A stretch of DNA of 15,062 nt from DATGFK01 sp040007395. Its GTDB lineage: Bacteria; Chloroflexota; Anaerolineae; Aggregatilineales; UBA2796. The DNA lies in the NCBI GenBank assembly GCA_040007395.1, contig JBDTVG010000161.1:1-15062 (forward strand), given 5' to 3'. The notes beneath the pieces are model-generated. The model saw nothing but the letters and a program-made list of their open reading frames with translations. It searched no databases and was not told where the DNA came from. Position numbers and translations under genes: made by a program. Below are positions 7,288-14,926 of the stretch, piece after piece (positions within the stretch are counted from its first letter, which is position 1; each line of letters opens with the position of its first letter).

Positions 7288-8310
7288 ATGAATGATCGCG
7301 ACCTAATGCCGGAAGATGGCATGGTGCAACAGCCAGAAGAGTCAGCTTCAGAAGAGACGCAATCGGTAGTAACACCGCCGTTTCCGATGTCGGAACAGGA
7401 TCTCGTTGATCCCGATGATGCTGATTATCCAGAATATCCAGCCGATGACGAGGCTGAGGAGTCCGATAACTTCGAAGCATCGGAAGCTAACGACGCTGAA
7501 GATCGAGCCTACTATGCACCGACCAGCACCCGCCGTCGTGTTTATACTGCGCCGCCTCCCCCGCCTATTGCCGAAGGGCGGGGTTATGCCTGCGCCGATG
7601 TGATCACGGCGCTTTTTCTGTTGATGACAATTGCTGTTTGTGCAGTAACGGTATTGTTGTATGCCAATCCACAGTCGCCGCTGAACCCGTTTCCGCCGCC
7701 AACTTGGGAGGCAATTAAGGTTATCGCCACTGACCCGCCGACCAATACACCAACGGCGACCTTTACGCCACTGCCTTTTACCGCAACACCATTAGATACG
7801 GCAACACCCACCGCAACCGCAACCGCGACGGCAACTTGGACTCCGACAGTGACCGAAACGCCAGTTGTCGGCGGCGGCGCAGGCCCAACCGTCACGGAAA
7901 CACTGCAATTGGTGATACTGTCGCCATCACCGCAATTTACGCTTTCGCCGTTTCCGTTTACGGTTGAACCGGGGCGTTATTCCGCCAACAAGAGTCCTGA
8001 TGCTTGTAACTGGCAAAGTATCGCTGGCTCGGTCACTGATCTCGCGGGTAAGCCGATCAAGGGGTTGGCGATCCGGGTAACAGGTAGTAATGGCAATATC
8101 GATGAAGTCCATTACACTGGCACCGAACCGCGTTTTGGCGAAAGTGGCTTCGAGGTCTTTCTTGGAGCTATCCCACGTCAGGATCAATATACAGTGCAGT
8201 TACTTGGCAGAACCGGCGCTCCGGTCTCTGACACCGTAACTGTCCAAACCCATACCGGGTGCAATGAGAATGTTGTGATCGTTAACTTCGTCCAGAACCA
8301 TAGCTATTAG
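7288..8310 (+). CDS. Single-pass membrane protein with acidic cytosolic tail, Thr-Pro stalk and shared C-terminal domain
   Basis: The protein has 340 residues, from an ATG 15 bases after the previous stop; the ribosome site is weak, which suggests coupling to the upstream gene. Residues 1-~75 are very acidic (DPDDADYPEYPADDEAEES) and are followed by a short basic/proline patch (TRRRVYTAPPPPP). A membrane segment spans ~101-125. The stalk (~145-215) is Thr/Pro/Ala repeats, partly from a hexamer-like ACCGCA DNA repeat near 7808-7833. The C-terminal domain (~235-340) carries Cys240 and Cys325 and the motif RFGESGFEV, matching RYGESGWEI in the upstream paralogue. Topology should put the acidic tail in the cytosol and the domain outside. 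The two genes look like a duplication in which this copy gained, or the other lost, the acidic tail. The function is unknown. Confidence 0.85.
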   Translation: MNDRDLMPEDGMVQQPEESASEETQSVVTPPFPMSEQDLVDPDDADYPEYPADDEAEESDNFEASEANDAEDRAYYAPTSTRRRVYTAPPPPPIAEGRGYACADVITALFLLMTIAVCAVTVLLYANPQSPLNPFPPPTWEAIKVIATDPPTNTPTATFTPLPFTATPLDTATPTATATATATWTPTVTETPVVGGGAGPTVTETLQLVILSPSPQFTLSPFPFTVEPGRYSANKSPDACNWQSIAGSVTDLAGKPIKGLAIRVTGSNGNIDEVHYTGTEPRFGESGFEVFLGAIPRQDQYTVQLLGRTGAPVSDTVTVQTHTGCNENVVIVNFVQNHSY

Positions 8311-8359
8311 CTCACCCAACGCAGAGAAATCTAGTTTACTGAAGCAGTATACGCTTTAG

Positions 8360-8390
8360 ACAGGGGGAATTATCCATTCCTCCTGTTTTT
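8360..8390 (+). terminator. Rho-independent terminator or leader hairpin
   Basis: ACAGGGGGAA (8360-8369) pairs with TTCCTCCTGT (8377-8386) in a 10-bp stem with one G-U pair and a 7-base loop, followed by a T run to 8390. It ends the stalk-protein operon. It lies only 36 bases before ATG 8427, and I see no good promoter between the two, so it could also act as an attenuator in the leader of the next gene. Confidence 0.6.
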
Positions 8391-8415
8391 GCACTGTTTT
8401 TCACACGAAGAATGT

Positions 8416-8420
8416 GGAGG
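8416..8420 (+). promoter_or_regulatory. Ribosome-binding site selecting ATG 8427
   Basis: GGAGG lies 6 bases before ATG 8427. The in-frame ATG at 8412 precedes this site, so the later start is preferred. Confidence 0.65.
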
Positions 8421-8426
8421 CTAACC

Positions 8427-9506
8427 ATGCTCGATAAAAAGGACGCGCAATGGTGGGTACTTGAAGCCGAAAAGCATCCTGACACTGCCATTGACCTGAT
8501 TCGAATGCTGGCAGATCGGCTGTCTTTTCTCGACAAGCAGAACGAAGCGTTGCGCGGTGAAATGATCGCGTTGAAGCGCAAGACACGCGGCGAATCCGAA
8601 AACGCCAATGTAGAAGCGTTGCAACAACGTATCCGTGAACTAGAAGTGGCCTTGCAGCAGGGGCACATCGCACGACAACTGCTGGTCTATGCGGCAGATC
8701 GTATCGAGATAAAAGCGCCATTGGACGATGCCATAAAAAATGACTTGGGGCGACAGTCTCCCGACAATGTATCATTACTGATCTGCGATGCACTGGCAAG
8801 GCTGCTAGTCATTACCGCCGAGTCGCAAGCCTTCAATATCTCGCTCAACGATCTGCCTACACCTGATAATGCTCCTGCCCTGCTAGGCAATCCCAACAAT
8901 ATAGCGACTATTCTTGATCAGGCTGTCCTTGAAACCTACCACTTTATGACAGTGCTTACCCAAAACGGTTACGTTTACAGCCTGCTTATGGGGGCGATCC
9001 CACGTATTGCGAGCAAGGGGGACAAGCTACTTCGCCATATTATCCCCGGCGATCAGGTTGTAGCGGCAGTTCCTTCATATAACGCGGAACTGTTCGCCAT
9101 TGCCCGGTCAGGCCGCTGGACCCGCTTCCCCGAAAAAGCGATTGTCGCCACAGGCAGTCAAGTATTTGATCTTGCCAAAGGCGATACGATTGCGAGTCTA
9201 GTCGCCCTCAACAGCGAAACGGATCTAACCTTTCTGACGATGGAAGGCAAATTGTTTATCCGATCCTCCGTCGATTTCAAGCCGCGCCGCTCACCGGGTA
9301 GTGCGGGCGTTACGCTGTTCAAAGGTCATACCATTTTGGGCGCGACTGCCAGCAAACACTTCACAATCTTAACTGCCTACGGGCATTTACTGAACATAAG
9401 CCAAGCCGATTTACCCTTCAGAGCTAGAACAGAAACAGGGTTACTGCTGCCGGGATTGACTGTTGGCGACTCAATTGTGGCTTTCGTCGGCGAACAAGGA
9501 CGCTGA
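8427..9506 (+). CDS. Coiled-coil protein with GyrA-C-terminal-like beta-pinwheel, no topoisomerase domain
   Basis: The protein has 359 residues. Residues ~25-85 are rich in Leu/Glu/Arg heptads and should form a coiled coil (ADRLSFLDKQNEALRGEM). A helical middle region (~85-170) is unrecognised. From His172 to the end I see about four repeats of a pattern: a hydrophobic strand, then 'T/R-x-G-x-L/V', a polar stretch, a Gly-rich turn, then GD-x-I/V. Examples are VLTQNGYVYSL...IPGDQVVA, FAIARSGRWTRF...KGDTIAS, FLTMEGKLFIRS and ILTAYGHLLNIS...VGDSIVA. This is the blade pattern of the GyrA/ParC C-terminal domain, which wraps DNA, but the GyrA breakage domain and the GyrA box (QRRGGKG) are absent. 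DNA binding is therefore possible but unproven. The stop is 2 bases from the Hsp70-like gene, so the two products are probably co-translated and may work together. Confidence 0.7.
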   Translation: MLDKKDAQWWVLEAEKHPDTAIDLIRMLADRLSFLDKQNEALRGEMIALKRKTRGESENANVEALQQRIRELEVALQQGHIARQLLVYAADRIEIKAPLDDAIKNDLGRQSPDNVSLLICDALARLLVITAESQAFNISLNDLPTPDNAPALLGNPNNIATILDQAVLETYHFMTVLTQNGYVYSLLMGAIPRIASKGDKLLRHIIPGDQVVAAVPSYNAELFAIARSGRWTRFPEKAIVATGSQVFDLAKGDTIASLVALNSETDLTFLTMEGKLFIRSSVDFKPRRSPGSAGVTLFKGHTILGATASKHFTILTAYGHLLNISQADLPFRARTETGLLLPGLTVGDSIVAFVGEQGR

Positions 9507-9508
9507 TT

Positions 9509-10849
9509 ATGCGGATTGGGATGGACTTTGGAACAACCAACTCAGGGGTTGCTGTCTATAACGGCAGTACCATCAATGTATTGCGCCTAGACCCGGTAGC
9601 ACAGTCTAGCACCATCCGCAGTGTGATCTACCTAACCCGCGATCATGAGCTATTTATTGGTCAAGAAGCTGTCGAACTGTACAACGCACAAAATATCAAC
9701 CGTGAACGGCGGATGGTACGTAAGCGCGTCGGGCGTGTCGAAATGGATTTTGGCGATTTGCCGACCATTTCAACGGATGTGCATATCACCATTGATGAAT
9801 TGGAGCCGGGTCGCCTGCTGCGGTCATTAAAAAGCGCTCTGGCGACTCCGTATCAAGGCACGATGATTTTTGACAGAAAGTACAGCCTTGAAGAACTGAT
9901 CGCGCTCTATTTACGGGCTGTGCGTTTACGGGCGGGGGAACTGCTTGGCGAAGAAGTTACTGAGGTTGTGTTAGGGCGACCTGTCCACTTTGTCGGCGCG
10001 GAGAGCGATGACGATGACCAGTTTGCCGAGAGTCGGCTGCGCCGTGCCGCCGAGATGGCAGGCTTCACAGCCATCGACTTCGAGTTTGAACCTGCTGCTG
10101 CCGCCAAACATTATGCACAATCGGTTAGCAAGCCTCAAAACATTCTGGTTTATGACTTTGGCGGCGGTACACTTGACCTGACCGTGATGCGCGTGATCCC
10201 TGATGCACCGATTGAAATTCTGGCGATTGGCGGTGTCGGCATCGCCGGCGACAGATTTGACCAGCGGATTGTGGAACTAGCGCTCACCCCTCACTTTGGC
10301 AGCGATGTAACATGGGGCGAAAAGTCGCTTCCTGTCCCGCGCCACCTGATCGAACAGATTACCGAATGGGAAGGATTATCGACTCTGGCGACTCTCGAAA
10401 ACCACCAGTTCTTGCACAGAATGCAGGCTAACTGTTCAGCCCCGGCTCGATTATTTGCCCTCGAATCACTCATCTTTAATTTTTATGGTTTTGCCCTATT
10501 TGAATCGGTTGAGCAAGGTAAACGCAACCTATCGAGTGCGATGTTCGATCTCATTCGCTTTACCGGGGAGGATTTGGACATCTGGCAACCCGTCACGCGA
10601 TCTCAGTTCGAGAGTTACATTCGCCCCGAATGGCGGCGTATTCGCGATGCAGTGATCGATGTGACAGAGCGTTCCGGTCTAGCCCCGCAAGAGATCGATG
10701 CGGTCGTGCGGACTGGCGGTTCGTCTAGTATTCCTATCTTTTTGGAGATGCTTGGTCAGTTGTTCGGGCCAGAAAAACTAGTCACTGAGGATCTGTTTAC
10801 AGGGGTCACAGCGGGGTTAGGTATCGCTGCATGGGAACAAACTAGCTAG
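9509..10849 (+). CDS. Hsp70-family ATPase without substrate-binding domain (YegD-like)
   Basis: The protein has 446 residues with the actin/Hsp70 ATPase fold only. The phosphate-1 loop GMDFGTTNSG is at residues 4-13 and has D6. The phosphate-2 loop VYDFGGGTLDLTV has D216. The adenosine loop RTGGSSSIP has T402-G404. The ~150-200 residue peptide-binding and lid regions of DnaK are missing, as in YegD-type proteins, which are also ~450 residues. All nucleotide-binding motifs look intact, so ATP binding is likely. Whether it acts as a chaperone is not known for this type. Its start lies 2 bases after the stop of the pinwheel gene, indicating translational coupling. In related proteins of other bacteria the partner is unknown to me; here the natural candidate is the pinwheel protein. 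Confidence 0.9.
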   Translation: MRIGMDFGTTNSGVAVYNGSTINVLRLDPVAQSSTIRSVIYLTRDHELFIGQEAVELYNAQNINRERRMVRKRVGRVEMDFGDLPTISTDVHITIDELEPGRLLRSLKSALATPYQGTMIFDRKYSLEELIALYLRAVRLRAGELLGEEVTEVVLGRPVHFVGAESDDDDQFAESRLRRAAEMAGFTAIDFEFEPAAAAKHYAQSVSKPQNILVYDFGGGTLDLTVMRVIPDAPIEILAIGGVGIAGDRFDQRIVELALTPHFGSDVTWGEKSLPVPRHLIEQITEWEGLSTLATLENHQFLHRMQANCSAPARLFALESLIFNFYGFALFESVEQGKRNLSSAMFDLIRFTGEDLDIWQPVTRSQFESYIRPEWRRIRDAVIDVTERSGLAPQEIDAVVRTGGSSSIPIFLEMLGQLFGPEKLVTEDLFTGVTAGLGIAAWEQTS

Positions 10850-10955
10850 GGGCTATATCATGACATGACTCAAAGCCGTGCTAACTATGCAAATTACCAG
10901 CCAAACTCACACGTTCATCATATCTTACTCACAAGCCATTTATCTCTTTTCTCTA

Positions 10956-11009
10956 TTGTTTAGCCTATTGCCTATATTGTAGCGTTGCTACTTCTCAGAA
11001 TTCTAAGGA
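10956..11009 (+). promoter_or_regulatory. AT-rich leader of the YceI gene with a possible -10 and ribosome site
   Basis: The gap 10850-11019 is T-rich and holds a TATATT at 10973-10978 with no convincing -35 at the right distance. CTATTG occurs twice nearby, followed by CTATATTG; these could be direct repeats for a regulator. AAGGA at 11005-11009 lies 10 bases before ATG 11020. No terminator is evident for the upstream gene. Confidence 0.3.
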
Positions 11010-11019
11010 CGTTGACTCG

Positions 11020-11847
11020 ATGAATATCAATAAACTGTCGTTTGCCTTCACTACTGCCATAGTGATCGCTCTAATTTTTAGCGGCTTCAATCTGCTTGCC
11101 GCTCCATCTGTAGTCTCTGCTCAAACGCCACTTTACAAATCATGCGAAGAAGATAAACTGACGGCTCCTCTAAGCCTGACCGCCGCTAACGATGCCACCC
11201 CAGAAGCCACTGCCGAGGCTATGGCAGCGACTCAAGCCGCGGCTGCGCCATCTGGCAGTGATGACATCGCCTTCTTGAGCATTGTCGGCAGTGAGTCTCA
11301 AGCATGTTACCTGACCACTGAAACTTTCCTACAAGGCAATTTCATGAACTTGCCTGCTGGATTCAATGGGGCCGTAGGCATTACGAAGACAATCAGTGGC
11401 GACATCGCACTTGACCGTACCAATGTTGCCAATAGTCAGATGGGTGATATTAATATCAACGTCAGCGAACTCAAATCCGACAATGATCGACGTGATGGCT
11501 TTATTCGGCAGAATTTTCTACAGTCGAACAAATACCCATTCGCTACCCTGACAGACATTACCGTGATGGGGCTTCCTACAGGCGCTTATCAAGATGGCGC
11601 AGCATTGAAGTTCCAGATTAAAGGCACCTTGACCGCACACGACACCAAACGCGAAACAGTCTTCGATGCAACCGGAACGTTCACGGGCGGCACGCTGGTT
11701 GTTCGCGCTGTCACCGACCTAAACATGAGCGATTTTGGCATCAAAGTCCCAGACATCGGTGGGTTGCTCAAGGTCGAGGATGCGATGCGCCTTGTGGTAA
11801 ATATTGTGGCGCGTGAATCGCAGAGTACGGCAACGCCCGCTAAATAA
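11020..11847 (+). CDS. Secreted YceI-family (lipocalin-like) protein
   Basis: The protein has 275 residues. The N-terminal ~35 residues form a signal peptide (hydrophobic TTAIVIALIFSGFNLLAA, cleavage near VVSAQT). A low-complexity Ala/Thr/Glu stretch (~60-85) separates a short Cys-containing N-terminal part from the YceI domain (~90-270). Family hallmarks are KTISGDIALD, SELKSDNDRRDGFIRQNFL, KYPFATL, KGTLTAHDTKRETVFD and the closing LNMSDFGIKVP. YceI proteins are extracytoplasmic beta-barrels that bind long isoprenoid or fatty lipids; the ligand here is unknown. A lipid-binding envelope protein fits with the nearby P450 and foldase only as a loose theme, not as a demonstrated pathway. The two N-terminal-region cysteines (KSCEED, QACYL) could form a disulfide. 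Confidence 0.9.
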   Translation: MNINKLSFAFTTAIVIALIFSGFNLLAAPSVVSAQTPLYKSCEEDKLTAPLSLTAANDATPEATAEAMAATQAAAAPSGSDDIAFLSIVGSESQACYLTTETFLQGNFMNLPAGFNGAVGITKTISGDIALDRTNVANSQMGDININVSELKSDNDRRDGFIRQNFLQSNKYPFATLTDITVMGLPTGAYQDGAALKFQIKGTLTAHDTKRETVFDATGTFTGGTLVVRAVTDLNMSDFGIKVPDIGGLLKVEDAMRLVVNIVARESQSTATPAK

Positions 11848-11863
11848 CACGATTACCCTAATT

Positions 11864-11922
11864 GTGCCACCAACAGTTTGTCACTAAAAGTAATACCAAG
11901 TGATAAACTGTTGGTATGGCAC
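11864..11922. repeat. Long imperfect inverted repeat with an alternative fold
   Basis: ACCAACAGTTTGTCACT (11869-11885) pairs with AGTGATAAACTGTTGGT (11899-11915): 17 bp with one G-U in RNA. GTGCC (11864-11868) and GGCAC (11918-11922) extend the stem past a 2-base bulge. The 13-base loop contains ATACCA, which as ATACCAA (11893-11899) can instead pair with TTGGTAT (11911-11917). No T run follows, so it is not a classic terminator. It lies between the YceI gene and the small membrane protein gene. Confidence 0.75.
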
Positions 11923-11989
11923 GTCAATATTCATCCCGTGTTATCATAGATAAGCTTGTACTTGAAAAGGTAGACGCTTCGATCTGTTA

Positions 11990-11996
11990 AGGGGAG
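11990..11996 (+). promoter_or_regulatory. Strong ribosome-binding site for the small membrane protein
   Basis: AGGGGAG ends 6 bases before ATG 12003, which supports this short frame as a real gene. Confidence 0.6.
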
Positions 11997-12002
11997 ATGT
12001 GA

Positions 12003-12245
12003 ATGAGCAGACGCAGAATAATGCTTAGCGTTGGATTGTTCGTTGTTATTGTCCTACTCGCGCTTTTTATAATAGTGGGCATCCCATTGATTCGGGATAC
12101 ATTTGCTACCCCTATCCCCGGCTTACCTACCACTAGTGCAGGCAGCAGTTCGCTTCGAGATCGATTCACCCAAACGGCAGCGGCGAAGCAGGGGACTGTC
12201 AGCCCCGCAGAAACGCCTCAAGGGGTCGCGACAACCCAGCCCTAG
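12003..12245 (+). CDS. Small single-pass membrane protein, unknown function
   Basis: The protein has 80 residues. A basic N-terminus (MSRRR) precedes a strong hydrophobic segment at ~8-29 (MLSVGLFVVIVLLALFIIVG), then a short Thr/Ser/Ala/Pro/Gln-rich tail of about 50 residues (GLPTTSAGSSS, PAETPQGVATTQP). The topology is probably N-in, C-out. Composition and layout echo the anchor-plus-stalk part of the proteins at 6476 and 7288, but no folded outer domain is present, so homology cannot be claimed. A strong AGGGGAG site supports translation. The gene ends 38 bases from the convergent operon; a weak 5-bp hairpin in that gap is not a convincing terminator. Confidence 0.7.
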   Translation: MSRRRIMLSVGLFVVIVLLALFIIVGIPLIRDTFATPIPGLPTTSAGSSSLRDRFTQTAAAKQGTVSPAETPQGVATTQP

Positions 12246-12283
12246 CGCCAAATGCTGCAAAGGGTCGGGCTTGTTAATATTGA

Positions 12284-13570
12284 TTATTTTCCGTCTGGGC
12301 GTGGTACGCGGCTGCGCGTGAGCGTTAGCTCTGCATCTTTGATAAACGCAGTAAGGATCTGAGAGATTGGTTCAATGGTGCTGTCTGCTAACCGGACACG
12401 CCCTGTCCACGCCTCTTTAAGAGAGGCAAGACTATCCCACAGATTTTCCTTTGAGCTTTTGATCGTCAAATTGAGGACAATACCCGTCAGCACTAGTGGA
12501 AGATAGACATGGCCTAGATCCACCTGATTACGGCCTTCTAACACTCCCACCACTGCTTCAGCATAGGCAGCGTGTTCGTCTTGTGTGCCGAACTTTTGGC
12601 GGGCATAGCGTTCGACAATATTCAGGCCAACCCGCACTGCGTCGTAGACCACCGCAGTATATAGAAAAGAACACAGCCGATCCTCATCCTGAGTCATGTA
12701 TTGGTCGGACACGACACTCACCAGCCGATTAAACCAACGCCCATTGACCAGCCCAAAGCCCGTTTCGAGATCGAGTCCATCTTCCATGATATACGTCAAA
12801 GTCTTGACCGCAAACAGGGTTTCGCCGGGATGCAGTGGTAAGCCTGCCTGTGCAAAACGTTGTTCGGTGATGGCGAGAAGCGGTTCCATTACGGTGCTGC
12901 GACTCAAAGTAGCGGCGAAACGTTCAGCATCCTTGACCGAAGCAGCGTAGCGAGCTTGTTCGTTGGGCAGTTCCTTAACCGACCACAGTGTCTCGTAGCG
13001 ATTGGCGGCAGGAGCCATCGTCTGTACCTGACCGGGGATAATATTGAAAGGTGCGGTAAGTACCCCGGCAACTTGTGAGACTGCCATAAAGCTCACTTCG
13101 CGTAGAATGTTTAGGCGCAGTAGGGACATATTCAACGCTGTCGCAGGCCGCCCGCCGTCGGCATGGCGTACCAGCTTATAGGCTTTGGGCACACGTGGTT
13201 GGATTCGAACACTCATCGTGTTGTTCTGGGTAGGCTGAGTGGGCAGGTGCGGCACAATCGGGACATGTAGCAAACCCGTTTCGCCGGGCTGCATATTCAC
13301 AACGATCTCATCCTTAGCCGCGATGAGACTCATCCGATTGCCAAGCGAATCCTTGCGCGGAATTTGTAAATTAATTTGAACTTGAATCGGTTTGTCGCAC
13401 ATATTCTGCAATAGAACCAATGCCTCAAAAGGCTGTCCCAGCGCCGTAGCGTTCGGATAGACCGTGAACGCGCACTGCACCATATCGACATTCAAACGTG
13501 AACCACCAGTGATGGTGCCGAGCACATCCGGGTACTCTTCAGGTGAATAGAGATCAGGGTTGGTCGGCAA
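12284..13570 (-). CDS. Unrecognised paralogous protein A (second gene of a two-gene operon)
   Basis: The protein has 428 residues from a TTG start at 13570; GAGGA (minus strand, 13578-13582) lies 7 bases upstream and no better start is seen. There is no signal peptide or membrane segment, so it is probably cytosolic. Residues ~10-125 look beta-rich, with alternating hydrophobics (PFEALVLLQNM, GETGLLHVPI), resembling an Ig/CARDB-like sandwich. The remainder (~150-428) looks mainly helical. It aligns along its whole length with the upstream gene product: YPDVLG-IT-G near the N-terminus, PFEALVLLQN, APFNIIPG, QAGLPLHPGE, RWFNRL, FGTQDE-AYAE, and DLGHVYLPLVLTGI near the C-terminus. I know no family with this pattern and see no catalytic motif. 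Confidence 0.85.
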   Translation of the reverse strand: MPTNPDLYSPEEYPDVLGTITGGSRLNVDMVQCAFTVYPNATALGQPFEALVLLQNMCDKPIQVQINLQIPRKDSLGNRMSLIAAKDEIVVNMQPGETGLLHVPIVPHLPTQPTQNNTMSVRIQPRVPKAYKLVRHADGGRPATALNMSLLRLNILREVSFMAVSQVAGVLTAPFNIIPGQVQTMAPAANRYETLWSVKELPNEQARYAASVKDAERFAATLSRSTVMEPLLAITEQRFAQAGLPLHPGETLFAVKTLTYIMEDGLDLETGFGLVNGRWFNRLVSVVSDQYMTQDEDRLCSFLYTAVVYDAVRVGLNIVERYARQKFGTQDEHAAYAEAVVGVLEGRNQVDLGHVYLPLVLTGIVLNLTIKSSKENLWDSLASLKEAWTGRVRLADSTIEPISQILTAFIKDAELTLTRSRVPRPDGK

Positions 13571-13577
13571 AGTAAAG

Positions 13578-13582
13578 TCCTC
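13578..13582 (-). promoter_or_regulatory. Ribosome-binding site selecting the TTG start at 13570
   Basis: On the minus strand GAGGA lies 7 bases before TTG. There is no in-frame ATG nearby that would keep the conserved YPDVLG segment. Confidence 0.6.
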
Positions 13583-13597
13583 GTATTATTCGCATTT

Positions 13598-14920
13598 TCA
13601 GTCGAGCATAATCTGATTTTTTTCCTGAGCACGTGCGATCAATATATCTGCCATGTCAAAGATAAACTTGTTGCCTTCATCCATCTCTAAAGCGCGTTTC
13701 TTGTAAGCGTTTGCAATTAAGGTAACGGTGTCAGACTCTTCCTCGCGTGGCATCACAATTCGTCCGTTGCAGCCTATCCCTGCCAGCACCAGCGGCAAAT
13801 AGGCGTGCGTCAAGTCTATCGGATCCCCTTTGCCGTTTAGCATAGTGACCAGATCTTTAGCGTAAGCGTTCATTTCCTCGGCAGTCCCAAACTGCTCGTT
13901 AGTAATGGTGGTCAGCATCGTAAAGCCAAGCACGCTCGCATCAGTGATTAATTCTGAATATAACGATGCCGACACAAGGCGATCCAGTTGGCTGGTTGCT
14001 TGCGGATCACGGATAACAAGCCGACAGAGTTTGGCGAACCAGCGTGGATACACAGGTTGAGTCCCGGCAGCAGTGGGCGGTATTCCTGTTTCAAGCACCA
14101 ACGTCAGCAATTTGGTGATGGCAATCGCTTCGCCAGCCCACAACCGAAAACCTGCCTGCTCGAAATGCAATTGGGTAGCTTTGAGCAGCGGGAAGAAAAC
14201 GTTGCTGCGCTTTAGCTGTGGCAAAATGACCGCCGTGAAAGACTTGGCTTTCTCTGCCAATGCCGCATCATCGGGGTGATCGGCGGGAGTCCATAGCGAT
14301 ATATAGGAAGGCTTGAGATCCTGTGGCAATCCGCTGATGGCGGCGGGCAAGATTTCAAACGGTGCAGCGAATGTTGCTTTTGTCGCGGATGTTTTGCCAA
14401 CAGTCTCTATCGAGTAATTGAAGCCCATCAAGCCCTGAATCGCTTGCTGCCGTTCGTTAGCTAGATCCTCTAGATCGAAGATCGTGCCACCACTCAGATC
14501 GCGCACTCGCGGTACGCCACGCTGTTGCGATTCGACCTGAACGTCAAGCTGGAGTGTATAGCCGCTGCCGGGGGTAGTCTGCGCTGTGCTAAGGATTGGC
14601 AGGTTGGCGCAACCGACTTCGCCTGAACGCAAGCCAATACGGATCGGCTTGGTGAACTTGGAGCTAAAACGGCCTTTGTGTCCGACGCTGTCCGCTTCTG
14701 GCACGATCAACCGCAGCACTGCGTCGACATCGCCGCCGGAAGCGTTTTGGAGAAATAGCAGGGCATCAAATGGTTTACCCGCGTTAATCGCTGCTGGGCG
14801 GGTTGCCACCGCGATCTGCAAAACATCCAGATTCAAGTGTTTGCCATTGGTGATCACCCCAAGCACATCGGGATAATTAACCGCTTTTACAGCTTTTTCG
14901 GTAGTGGTTCGTCTATTCAC
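13598..14920 (-). CDS. Unrecognised paralogous protein B (first gene of a two-gene operon)
   Basis: The protein has 440 residues from a GTG start at 14920; the upstream AGAGAAG is only a weak ribosome site. It begins with a short basic tail, then NYPDVLGVITNGKHLNLD. The layout matches protein A: a beta-rich part (PFDALLFLQN, GEVGCANLPI) to ~125, then a mostly helical part carrying AAPFEILPA, QAGFRLWAGE, RWFAKL, FGTAEEMNAYAK and DLTHAYLPLVLAGI. The stop is 27 bases from the start of protein A, in the same direction, so the two are very likely co-transcribed. Tandem duplication followed by divergence, with both copies keeping the same conserved blocks, suggests a heteromer. There is no membrane segment, signal peptide or enzyme motif. 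The function is unknown. Confidence 0.85.
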   Translation of the reverse strand: MNRRTTTEKAVKAVNYPDVLGVITNGKHLNLDVLQIAVATRPAAINAGKPFDALLFLQNASGGDVDAVLRLIVPEADSVGHKGRFSSKFTKPIRIGLRSGEVGCANLPILSTAQTTPGSGYTLQLDVQVESQQRGVPRVRDLSGGTIFDLEDLANERQQAIQGLMGFNYSIETVGKTSATKATFAAPFEILPAAISGLPQDLKPSYISLWTPADHPDDAALAEKAKSFTAVILPQLKRSNVFFPLLKATQLHFEQAGFRLWAGEAIAITKLLTLVLETGIPPTAAGTQPVYPRWFAKLCRLVIRDPQATSQLDRLVSASLYSELITDASVLGFTMLTTITNEQFGTAEEMNAYAKDLVTMLNGKGDPIDLTHAYLPLVLAGIGCNGRIVMPREEESDTVTLIANAYKKRALEMDEGNKFIFDMADILIARAQEKNQIMLD

Positions 14921-14926
14921 GGCGGC

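Noticed and set aside
7584..7895. 103-residue minus-strand frame of Val/Ala repeats
   Set aside because: Same cause: antisense of the second Thr-Pro stalk.
8427..9506. Gyrase or topoisomerase IV subunit A
   Set aside because: Only the pinwheel-like repeats are present; the winged-helix and tyrosine breakage domain and the GyrA box are absent.
12238..12271. Bidirectional terminator between the convergent genes
   Set aside because: Only a 5-bp stem (AGCCC/GGGCT) around a 24-base loop and no clean T run.
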